From an uncultured Cyclobacteriaceae bacterium (GTDB lineage: Bacteria > Bacteroidota > Bacteroidia > Cytophagales > Cyclobacteriaceae): 39,490 nucleotides of DNA. A program made the translations under genes and the position numbers. The notes under the pieces were generated by a model. It ran no database searches, was not told the DNA's origin, and was given only the letters and a program-made list of their open reading frames with translations. Below are positions 1 to 7,826 of this stretch, one piece after another (position 1 is the first letter of the stretch; each line of letters begins with the position of its first letter). The stretch lies in assembly GCA_937958005.1 (NCBI GenBank), contig CALGOB010000225.1, positions 1 through 39,490 on the forward strand, given 5' to 3'.

Positions 1-1
1 T

Positions 2-449
2 ATGGGTTATTTCTTTGGTTTTAAGCTACATATAGTCATAAATGATAAAGGCGAGCTACTCAGTTTTGTGATTACCCCCAGCAATACTGATGATAGGGAA
101 CCACTGAAAAATAAAGCTTTCATCAACGCTTTAAAAGGGAAACTGTATGCTGATAAAGGCAATCAGCAAGGAACTGACACAGGTACTTTTTCTTGATGGA
201 CTGCACTTGATCACTAGTATTGGAAATAATATGAAGAATGTGCTTATAGAGCTTAAAGACAAAATTCTTCTTAGAAAAAGACCCGTTATAGAATCCGTGA
301 ATGATGAGCTCAAAAATATATGCCAAATTGAACATTCAAGGCATAGGTCATTTGCCAATTTTTTGACCAATTTAATCTCCAGTTTAATTGCTTACTCTTT
401 TTTTCCTAAAAAGCCTGCTATCAAATACGATCCAGTCGAAACTAACTAA
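2..449 (+). pseudogene. IS982-family transposase, 3' part, frameshifted
   Basis: This is the C-terminal half of a DDE transposase, cut by the window start. Residues reading GYFFGFKLHIVINDKGEL, then TPSNTDDRE, then KLYADKG are in one frame. The reading then continues as ISKELTQVLFLDG through FANFLTNLISSLIAYSFFPKKP in the next frame. The family's usual YADKGYISKEL junction is broken near position 150-157, where about two bases appear to be missing. KLHIVIND, the TDDR segment and the SRHRSFANF tail are what I recognise as IS982-type. The copy should be inactive unless the break is a programmed frameshift, which I doubt because the family is normally read from one frame. The 5' half lies outside the window. 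Confidence 0.85.
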
Positions 450-589
450 TTAGCCGTTTTTTAAAATCGGGTTCAGGTTATTAAATTCATATCAAAACTA
501 AAAATATTCATGAATCATTCTCAGACCCATAGAATTTGGACGGACACTATCTAGATGATGATAACATGCCTAAATTGGCAAGGTCACAA

Positions 590-810
590 GATAAAGAAAA
601 TGTGGAAACCCACTATGATAAGCAGAATTACCAGACCAGTGTAAAGATTGTAAACGTCAATTTGTTTTGGATAAAGATGGCAAAGAAATCCTAGGATAAA
701 AACCCATATATTTAAGAAACTCCGATGATTGGGAAGCCTAAAGAAGTATTGTCTCAAAAAAAGACAACATAAAGTAGGGAAAGACCTAACCTTTTCCAAT
801 TATGATAAAT
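590..810 (+). pseudogene. Decayed IS1-like transposase remnant
   Basis: No intact frame exists. Short coding-like pieces in shifting frames resemble an IS1 transposase: a zinc-ribbon-like QCKDCKRQFVLDKDGKE near 636-690, then a SDDWEA piece near 720-740 and HKVGKDLTF near 768-796. IS1 transposases have a similar order (zinc ribbon, DDW, VGK). Several stops and frame changes separate the pieces, so this is at most a fossil. The flanks, 450-589 and 811-1201, hold nothing I can assign. Confidence 0.35.
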
Positions 811-1201
811 GGCATTACTTGGAGGTGATAAAGCACAACATATGATACACCGTCAAAGTTAAAAGACAGAAGTTATAGAAAGCTACAACAAGAATACCCT
901 GAGTTAAAATCTTGCTATTGGGGCTTTCCCCAGTAGGTGATCCTGTTTCTGGCAATAAGTTATGGCTGTTGGGGTACAGGAAATATAACTAATGAGATGA
1001 TTAATGAGTATTTGGGACACCATAGAAAGCCAAGCGATAACAGAAGCTCAAACTTTATTATAGAATAGAGGCCGTTGGTTCAATTTGAAAATATTCTTCC
1101 ATGAGTCAAAATTATTAGTAACTATATCTATAAGATTAACCTTTTTGATTATGCACTTCACCATGCAAATGCGAACTTTATGAATATTTTAGTTAGTAGA
1201 A

Positions 1202-1330
1202 GTTATCACGACAGAATAATTATAGTTATTTCGTTTTGGCTCAAGCTCATCAAACAAATAATTACTTTTACAGGCTCAGGAAAGTAGAGTTTGGAAGGAG
1301 TTTGACGTGTACAAAACCTGTCGTGATAAC
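1202..1330. repeat. 129-bp element with perfect 13-bp terminal inverted repeats
   Basis: GTTATCACGACAG at 1202-1214 is answered by its exact reverse complement at 1318-1330. Inside are shorter nested complementary arms: CAAAC 1251-1255 with GTTTG 1289-1293, and ACTTT 1264-1268 with AAAGT 1281-1285. There is no open frame and no clear target duplication. It could be a MITE, or a structured 3' region downstream of the CPBP gene, which ends at 1347 on the minus strand. Confidence 0.55.
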
Positions 1331-1346
1331 CTTTAGTATGCTTTAG

Positions 1347-2123
1347 TTATTTTTTTATTAGAAGAGTATTTTTATTTATCTCAAATTTAATTCCTTTTTT
1401 TCTTTTGTAGTAGATAGTCAATCCCAAGATCAGTGAAATAGTGACTATTCTAAAAATGTTAGAATATATATTCCCAAGGGCATTACTAGAAACGGAAAAT
1501 AACAACCAATATAGGTTCATAAATAGATGTAAAAAAATTGATGCCCATAGGTTATAATTCCACTCTACATATACCCAAGCAAATAGGATAGCTCCTATAA
1601 AGGTAGTTAAAAAAACACCTATCAAAACCGAAAACTCTTGGCTTTGGTACAGATGACCAGAGGCAAAAATGAAGGCACCAAAAATGATAGAAGGGATAAA
1701 TCCAATTTTGGTGTATCTAAAGAGTTGTCCAAATAGAATTCCTCTAAAAAATAACTCCTCTATAAAAGCGGCAACTATGGCTCCATTAAAAATACTGGCA
1801 ATTGTTATCTCTACATCAACTTCAAATACTATAAAATACCCAACTAACATAGGTAATGTGCATATGAATGAAAATAGAAAAACCTTCCAAATGGATTTAG
1901 CGAGCCCTACAGTTTCAAAAAAATGCTTAAAGTTATGTATGACTCCTACTCCTATAAATAAAGGAATACCAACTACTAAGCACTTGATTAAATAGCTGAT
2001 TCCAATATTATCTATATACGCATTAACTCTAGTTGCTAAATCTGAAAATGCATAATGTTGTAGCGCATCATATATCCCAAAAGAGATAGCAATTATCAAG
2101 ACTACTTTTAATGTTCTATTCAT
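1347..2123 (-). CDS. CPBP family intramembrane metalloprotease
   Basis: A 258-residue polytopic membrane protein of the CPBP (CAAX protease and bacteriocin-processing, 'Abi') family. These are membrane-embedded metal-dependent proteases whose bacterial substrates are mostly unknown. The signature residues are in order: E122-E123-x3-R127 in IEELFFRGIL, H157 in FIFASGHL, and H199 with N203 in HLFMN. About seven or eight hydrophobic segments flank them. The gene starts 46 nt after the S41 peptidase gene on the same strand, so the two are probably co-transcribed, with the LytTR regulator further upstream. All catalytic positions look intact. The C-terminus is short and basic. Confidence 0.88.
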   Translation of the reverse strand: MNRTLKVVLIIAISFGIYDALQHYAFSDLATRVNAYIDNIGISYLIKCLVVGIPLFIGVGVIHNFKHFFETVGLAKSIWKVFLFSFICTLPMLVGYFIVFEVDVEITIASIFNGAIVAAFIEELFFRGILFGQLFRYTKIGFIPSIIFGAFIFASGHLYQSQEFSVLIGVFLTTFIGAILFAWVYVEWNYNLWASIFLHLFMNLYWLLFSVSSNALGNIYSNIFRIVTISLILGLTIYYKRKKGIKFEINKNTLLIKK

Positions 2124-2169
2124 TTTGATTAGATATTTTTTGTTTGTAGAAATTACAGTTACAGGAAAA

Positions 2170-3531
2170 TTATTGTTGAGTACTTTTTTTAATTAATTGG
2201 AGTGTTTTGTTTAATGCTCTATCTGGCTTTACTTTTACATGAGGTTCTACACCTACTTTATCAATTCTGAGCCCATCTACAGTGTAAAAGTCTGCTGTCG
2301 GAATCCAAAGCCTCATATTGTTGGCAATTTGGAATTTTTCTCCATTTAACATTTCCCCAGCAGTTTTTTCACCTATAATAATTGCTCTTTTTTCTCTTTT
2401 AAGCCCGTAGACTAATGGTTCACAAGTGCTTGCTGTATGCTTATTAACCAGGACATAGATATTGCCCGTGTAAGTAACATCATCAGGATAAACTACAAGA
2501 CATAATCCTTCTTCATTGTGTATGCCATTGAGAATTAAATCGAAATTTGCCTCACTAAATAATGGAAACTTTTTATATTCTTCTATTTTTGGAAGTGAGG
2601 TGTTCTTCAAAAAATATTTTTGAGTCAGAAACAAGCCACCATATAATGTGTCATTTACCAAGTATCTCGCCAGTGGCAAAGCAGAAGAAATAGAGCCACC
2701 AGTGTTATTTCTTAAATCAATAATAAGATGGTCTACTTTCTTTTTCTTTAAACTATCTATATATGGGATTATTTCTTCTTTAGTAGCTGCAAAAGTTTTA
2801 ATAGTTAAAAGCATGGTATTTGAATCTATCTGCTTCAATGAAAATTTTTGTGTCTCTGGTTTTTTTATTTCTTCATTGAGGACTTCCTTTTGATCTGTTT
2901 GAAATATTTCAATTCCATAATGCGAAAATGGGAGTTTTCTGACTCTACTATTGTACATCAAGCTAAACTCATAATCATCTTTAATTATTTGAGAACGTGA
3001 TAGAACATCTGTTTTAAAATCAAGCCATTCTTTTGACTGTAAGATTGAAGTATCATAAAGATTACTTTCAGTATATGCTAAAGCTTTTTTAATAATGGAA
3101 TGATAATCTTTTAAAGAATCAAGGCTACCAATGCGTGATCCTCTGTACTGATTTCTTGTGAGTGAAGCAGATAGCGAATCCTTAACAACAGTACCTAAGA
3201 AATCTTGTTTTGATGTTAAGGATTTATATTGACCTTTCAAGAAAAGAGTATCATTTTTTAAATGGTACTTACCCTTTATTTGGATTGCACTTGAATTAAC
3301 TTTACCTACCAGACGTCCCAATAAATATTTTGAAGGGATGATGTTTTTGGAGCTCCCCTTTCTCGAGAAGAGCATAAATTTACCTTTCATTAACTTTAGC
3401 TGAAGCACGTATTCTGTGTTGGTATTGTCTATGATATGCCAAACAGAGTTATTCAATGTATTCTTTTCTTGAGAGAAAAGAATTATTGAAATCAATAAGG
3501 TACATATAGTAGTTAGTAACTTTTTTTTCAT
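2170..3531 (-). CDS. S41-family (C-terminal processing-like) peptidase, secreted
   Basis: A 453-residue protein with an N-terminal signal peptide (MKKKLLTT... to about residue 20). A poorly conserved N-terminal half is followed by an S41 core from about residue 235. Recognisable are LIIDLRNNTGG (269-279), LVNKHTASTCEPL (361-373) and IIIGEKTAGE (384-393). By alignment with Prc-type enzymes the nucleophile is S368. The general-base lysine expected 25 residues later is E393, in GEKTAGE. No PDZ domain is evident. IRBP-like and tricorn-like S41 members also differ at the lysine position, so activity is uncertain rather than excluded. It precedes the CPBP gene by 46 nt and follows the LytTR gene by 172 nt. 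Confidence 0.85.
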   Translation of the reverse strand: MKKKLLTTICTLLISIILFSQEKNTLNNSVWHIIDNTNTEYVLQLKLMKGKFMLFSRKGSSKNIIPSKYLLGRLVGKVNSSAIQIKGKYHLKNDTLFLKGQYKSLTSKQDFLGTVVKDSLSASLTRNQYRGSRIGSLDSLKDYHSIIKKALAYTESNLYDTSILQSKEWLDFKTDVLSRSQIIKDDYEFSLMYNSRVRKLPFSHYGIEIFQTDQKEVLNEEIKKPETQKFSLKQIDSNTMLLTIKTFAATKEEIIPYIDSLKKKKVDHLIIDLRNNTGGSISSALPLARYLVNDTLYGGLFLTQKYFLKNTSLPKIEEYKKFPLFSEANFDLILNGIHNEEGLCLVVYPDDVTYTGNIYVLVNKHTASTCEPLVYGLKREKRAIIIGEKTAGEMLNGEKFQIANNMRLWIPTADFYTVDGLRIDKVGVEPHVKVKPDRALNKTLQLIKKSTQQ

Positions 3532-3703
3532 TTTATTTTAAACTTATCTATTTACTTTTAAGTGTAAATTTCAGAGAGTAATGTGGAATAAAAAAAACGA
3601 AGTGACCTACTACATAAAATGGGGGTTAACAACGAATAAAAGGGCTGTTTTACAATTTTTAGGGCTGAAATGAAAGGCTATAATGAGGTGTTCTTACGCT
3701 AAA

Positions 3704-4546
3704 CTAGTTGATAAAACTTCTTACTTCCTTAACTACCGAGCGAGAAATAGGGATCAACAAGTCACTGCCTATTATTTTGACAGTATAGGTAGATCCAGTT
3801 AAAATTAAAGAATCTAAAGTTTTAATATTTACAATATATGAGCGATGAATTTTTAGAAATTCATTTTTTGATAGCTTTGCTTCAATGTAGTTAAGTGAAT
3901 TTCTAACAATGTAGGGTTTTGTATGAGTTTTTGTCCAAACCTCTATATAATTTCCACATGATTTAATATATAAGAGGTCTTGTGATTCAACAACGATGGT
4001 GTTTTCTTTTTTGTTGTTACTCTCAATGCTTATCGTAGACGCTCCTGCTAAAACCTCAGACGGCTTAACTGAAATTAATTTGCTTTTTAAATACTTACGA
4101 TAGTAAAAACCACTTAGCGGAATCGCACCTACGGCTGAGCATAGAAGGAAAAAATAGCCAAAATCTTTTAGTCTTATATCATAATTTTCAAGCAGCCCAT
4201 TATAATAATAAATAGAGGTTATTGATATTATTATAAGTGCAGGAATTACAGTGACAATTTCCTTGGCTAAATTCCATTTTTGAGGATTAAACCATTTTTT
4301 TAATACAGTCATTATTATAAGGTAGTAAATTGAGTAGACCGTTGAAAAAACCATCCCATAGCCAAAAAGGAATAGCTTTTTATAATTCATTTTGAATTCA
4401 TAAGTTCCAAAAGGTTGAAATATTATTAGAATAAAGGAAATAGAGAGTCCGATAATAATACTTGTTATTATTTGGCCTTTTAAGCTTGTTACAGGATAAG
4501 ATTTAAGAAAGATGTTTGTTGCCTGTTTAATATCATAATGGAGCAT
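3704..4546 (-). CDS. Membrane-bound LytTR-domain DNA-binding regulator
   Basis: A 280-residue protein. The N-terminal half has four hydrophobic segments (about residues 24-43, 60-84, 95-116 and 127-146). The C-terminal LytTR DNA-binding domain (about 180-280) has the typical progression DLLYIKSCGNYIEVWT, then FLKIHRSYIVN and LLIPISRSVVKEV. LytTR domains bind direct repeats in promoters. In Bacteroidota this membrane-plus-LytTR form, without a receiver domain, is common, and I infer a one-component membrane sensor. It lies upstream of the S41 and CPBP protease genes in the same direction, so they may be its targets or operon partners. No histidine kinase is adjacent. Confidence 0.85.
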   Translation of the reverse strand: MLHYDIKQATNIFLKSYPVTSLKGQIITSIIIGLSISFILIIFQPFGTYEFKMNYKKLFLFGYGMVFSTVYSIYYLIIMTVLKKWFNPQKWNLAKEIVTVIPALIIISITSIYYYNGLLENYDIRLKDFGYFFLLCSAVGAIPLSGFYYRKYLKSKLISVKPSEVLAGASTISIESNNKKENTIVVESQDLLYIKSCGNYIEVWTKTHTKPYIVRNSLNYIEAKLSKNEFLKIHRSYIVNIKTLDSLILTGSTYTVKIIGSDLLIPISRSVVKEVRSFIN

Positions 4547-4961
4547 TGTACTTTGTTCTTTAAATTAGTTCTACTGGGTTTACAAATAAATTGTCTACTG
4601 AGTTAGTAAAATTAGTAGTTTTAACCTGAATTATGCATTAGAAATCGTTACGAGCTTATAAAATTCAAAATTACATATACTTATGTTAGAGAAGCAAAAC
4701 ATGGCTATGAGGATTTAACAAACTTGTTTTTAAGTGGTTGCTATGGAGAGACTTATAATCAGGATAAATTTTCTTGTTATTATTCAGTTATTTGATTGTT
4801 TGATAAATATTACTGGTCTTCCAAACCGAAAAAGCGGTTGACTTTTGGGAGATCTATCTAAAACACCTTTTACTCGTGCTAATTTTGATGCATTAGAAGA
4901 ACTGGCTTTGTCCCTTGCACAGCAAATTGAATCCCTAAGGGATATTAATTCCCCGACTCTT

Positions 4962-5023
4962 GAGTCGATCATTAAATTATTGCCCATAGATACCCCGTAC
5001 CCTTGGGTCGGGGTTGGTTCATT
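4962..5023 (+). repeat. Dispersed repeat, GGTTGGTTCATT-ended, copy 1
   Basis: GAGTCGATCATTAAATTATT followed by a GGGTTGGTTCATT end matches 38168-38243 almost base for base, apart from a short length difference in the middle. The same 3' end occurs at 36115-36127. It has no coding potential of its own. Confidence 0.7.
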
Positions 5024-5131
5024 ACTGACAGCCACAACAGCAGCAAACCACCTTTAAGTGATAGACTGAAGAAATGGAATATCAATTTTAAGATACCTTT
5101 GGGTAAATCTATTAGTAGATAAAGGAGTGTC

Positions 5132-5316
5132 TTAAACCCGAATGACGCATTAGACTTTTAAGAGAAAATCTTAAATGGCTGTTAGATAGCTGCCTAAATT
5201 CTGATTTGCAACGCAGACATAGTCTCCATTATGGTGAGTAGGAAATTAGGATTTAAGTGGCTAGATGGCTGTTAGTTATGGTTTGCATCAAATTTCTATT
5301 GTATCATTCGGGTTAA
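5132..5316 (+). repeat. MITE-like element, copy 1
   Basis: About 185 bp, nearly identical over its full length to 32541-32720. It begins TTAAACCCGAATGACGC and ends GTATCATTCGGGTTAA, which are imperfect inverted ends. It has no transposase and no real open frame. The segment ATGGCTGTTAG occurs twice inside, near both flanks, giving internal sub-repeat structure. Confidence 0.8.
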
Positions 5317-5754
5317 AATTTGAAGAAAACCTTGATAAAGTGGTTTGTCATACCTCTTTCACTATGTGTGATTGTGGTAATAAGTACCTAAAAATATCCG
5401 AAAAGATAAGCCAATCACCTGAAAACACCTCACAGAGGTTAATACTCTCTGACAGATATGATTTTTAGGTGTTTTTAATAGGTAGCTAGAATTTCTAAAT
5501 ATTGAATGATACTTGCTTTTAGATATCATTCACTAAAAATATCAAGCAGTTCACTAAAACGGAGTAGCATCTAAACTGTTAATTCATCAATTTTATCAGA
5601 TTGTTAAAACTGTATTTTGATAATCCAGCCCCAAATAATAGGAATTAGATTAGTAAAAGACAAAAGAATCCCAAGGTCAGTGTTTCAAAAAATGGTCGGA
5701 AGGTTAATTCAGTTTTAGCAAGCAATAAACGTTTAAGAATTCGAACTGAAAGAG

Positions 5755-7812
5755 ATGATAAATCCAACCAATATTTCCAAAGCAATTGCACCATTAATTT
5801 TGATGGTATTTTTTAACACAATCTCTAATGCGCAACAATCTGTAGGGATCGGTACAGATACCCCAAACCCCCATGCCATCTTGGATTTAGTGACGGAAGG
5901 CGATCAAGGTCTCCTATTACCTAGAATGACTGCGGTTCAAAGAACGGAACCTTCCTTTTTAGCTTCATTAACTACTGAAGACAATGGCCTAACCGTTTTT
6001 GATACAACTGATGGAAGGATTTACTTTTGGTTCAATGGTACTTGGATCACCTCTACAGTAACCCTACAGGCAGGAGCAGGAATAGGATTATCAGATAACA
6101 CGATAGTCAATACAGGTGATTTGGATGCATCTAATGAGGTGATTTCGAATATGACTTTAACTGGAACTACTCTTTCTATTGAAGAAAACAATGTAGAAAC
6201 AGGTAGTATAGACCTGTCCCCTTTACAAGATGGAACAGGTAGTGATGATCAGACAGGGACGGAAGTTTTGATCAATAGCACTACAGACCTAGTAGCAGGA
6301 AATGTGCAGGCTGCATTAGAAGAGCTACAAACTGAGATATTGTCAGATGGAGATACAGATGCTGACAATGAAACGATTGATGAGGTTTCGTTATCAGGGA
6401 CTACCCTAACGATAATTGAAAATGGTGTAACTGTTGGAAATGTAGATTTTGCACCGATAATACCACCAGGAGGAACTGATGACCAAAATGCATCTGAAGT
6501 ACCAGTTACATTAGGCAATGGATTGACTTCTAACAATGTACAGCTAGCTTTAGAAGAACTGCAATTAGAAATTAATACAGTGAGCAATGTTACTTCTGCA
6601 GCTATCGTAAATGGAGAAATTATAAACGAAGATATTTCAGGTATGGCAGGCATTGAAGGAACAAAAATAAATCCAGACTTCGGCACTTTGAATATCAGTA
6701 CTATGGGAACCTTAGAGGCTGGGGCTATTACAGGAACATCATTTGCTGGAGATGGGAGCGGCTTGACTAATGTTCCAATTAGTGTTGGGTCAGTCACCAA
6801 TGCATCCATTGCCGATAATGCGATTACAACAGATAAAATTGCGATGAATTCCATACAACAAGCAGATATTGCTACTGGAGGTGTAGGTCCTGCCGAAATA
6901 GCTGAAAATGCGGTGAGAACAACGGCTATTCTGGATGGCACCATCACCAATGCAGATATATCAACTGCAGCAGGCATAGATGGTACCAAAGTGATTCCAG
7001 ATTTTGGAGGACAGGATATCAGTACAACAGGAATGATTTCGGGTGATGGAAGTGGCCTGACTGATCTGGTAATTGCTGCAAATTCAATAGGCACCCTACA
7101 AATAGCGCCAAATACAATAACTGCAGAAGATATTGGAGCTAATGCTGTAACCGCCTCAGAAATAGCAACAGGTGCCGTAGGGACTGCTGAAATTGCGGAT
7201 GGAACTATTACTAATACTGATATTTCTACTACGGCAGCCAACAGAATCTCTGGTAATAAGGTGATACCAAATTTTGGTAATCAGAATATCATCACTTCGG
7301 GAAACTTCAGGTATAATACTACAAGGCAGCGCGTTAAAACCTTTGGGCCTCTTGAATTTCAAAGGCTAAATGTAGGGACTTCTAATGCCTCTTTAAGAAC
7401 TGTGGACAATGCTAATTTTCAAGTTCATTTTACAGGAGGGGAATCAAATGTGCTTGGTTTTGCAAGTGTGCCTTTAAAACTCCCCGATGGTGCTCAGTTA
7501 GAAGGCCTGGAAGCAACTGTATTAGATAACGCCACTTCTTCACAAGGGTTTGCGAGGATTACCGTTCTAAGAGCCCCATATGCAAATAACAAAGTATCAG
7601 GTTTTGAGAATATTCTGAATGTTGAAACCACTCCTGCAGGTTCTTCTACTGATACGCAAGACCTATCTTCAGGGGCTATTATTACCAGTGGGGCCGAAGT
7701 AATAGATAATCGAAACTTTGTCTACTACATTTTATACCGAGCAGACTCTAATACCAATCAAATAGAATTGCATGGAGTAAGGTTGACTTATAATGTTCTG
7801 AATTTAGATTAA
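5755..7812 (+). CDS. Secreted tail-fibre-like repeat protein (A1)
   Basis: A 685-residue protein with a signal peptide (cleavage probably after NAQ, about residue 27). It then has the VGIGTDTPNPHAILDL opening and a GLLLPRMTAVQR segment typical of Bacteroidota 'fibre' proteins. The middle repeats units ending in NVQxALEELQ, each introduced by DDQxAxEV (residues about 160-280). Next come repeats built on DISxxAGIDGTKxxPDFG, GDGSGLTN and ADNAITTDKI (about 285-520), as seen in phage tail fibres and trimeric stalks. The C-terminal 150 residues look like a globular head. I saw no cysteine and no T9SS sorting domain, so its export and anchoring route is unclear. It ends 14 nt before the next gene. 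Its paralogue is C1 at 23111. Its function is not known; a fibrous surface partner of A2 is my inference. Confidence 0.82.
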   Translation: MINPTNISKAIAPLILMVFFNTISNAQQSVGIGTDTPNPHAILDLVTEGDQGLLLPRMTAVQRTEPSFLASLTTEDNGLTVFDTTDGRIYFWFNGTWITSTVTLQAGAGIGLSDNTIVNTGDLDASNEVISNMTLTGTTLSIEENNVETGSIDLSPLQDGTGSDDQTGTEVLINSTTDLVAGNVQAALEELQTEILSDGDTDADNETIDEVSLSGTTLTIIENGVTVGNVDFAPIIPPGGTDDQNASEVPVTLGNGLTSNNVQLALEELQLEINTVSNVTSAAIVNGEIINEDISGMAGIEGTKINPDFGTLNISTMGTLEAGAITGTSFAGDGSGLTNVPISVGSVTNASIADNAITTDKIAMNSIQQADIATGGVGPAEIAENAVRTTAILDGTITNADISTAAGIDGTKVIPDFGGQDISTTGMISGDGSGLTDLVIAANSIGTLQIAPNTITAEDIGANAVTASEIATGAVGTAEIADGTITNTDISTTAANRISGNKVIPNFGNQNIITSGNFRYNTTRQRVKTFGPLEFQRLNVGTSNASLRTVDNANFQVHFTGGESNVLGFASVPLKLPDGAQLEGLEATVLDNATSSQGFARITVLRAPYANNKVSGFENILNVETTPAGSSTDTQDLSSGAIITSGAEVIDNRNFVYYILYRADSNTNQIELHGVRLTYNVLNLD

Positions 7813-7826
7813 TAATATTAACTACA

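Larger units (their letters stand above)
4547..5754. other. Gene-free, repeat-rich spacer
   Basis: About 1.2 kb without a convincing gene. It contains a copy of the GGTTGGTTCATT-ended repeat (4962-5023) and a MITE-like copy (5132-5316). There are also two inverted repeats: AAAACACCT 5422-5430 with AGGTGTTTT 5467-5475, and TGAATGATA 5503-5511 with TATCATTCA 5524-5532. A short coding-like stretch at 4845-4960 (TRANFDALEELALSLAQQIE) could be a gene fossil, but it runs straight into the repeat. TTAACCTGAATTATGCATTAG near 4619-4640 resembles the outer end of the MITE family. Confidence 0.6.

Noticed and set aside
4784-5057. Short open frames on both strands (70 and 83 codons)
   Set aside because: They overlap each other and run into a dispersed repeat; there is no start signal or family likeness. 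At most a gene fossil at 4845-4960.
5265-5468. 67-codon plus-strand frame
   Set aside because: It starts inside the MITE-like element, and the same element at 32541 does not keep the frame beyond its end.
6249-7241. 330-codon open frame on the minus strand inside A1
   Set aside because: It is antisense to a repeat-rich gene with a signal peptide and family motifs; its composition is low-complexity (Ala/Ile/Ser/Pro/Val) and follows from the sense repeats.
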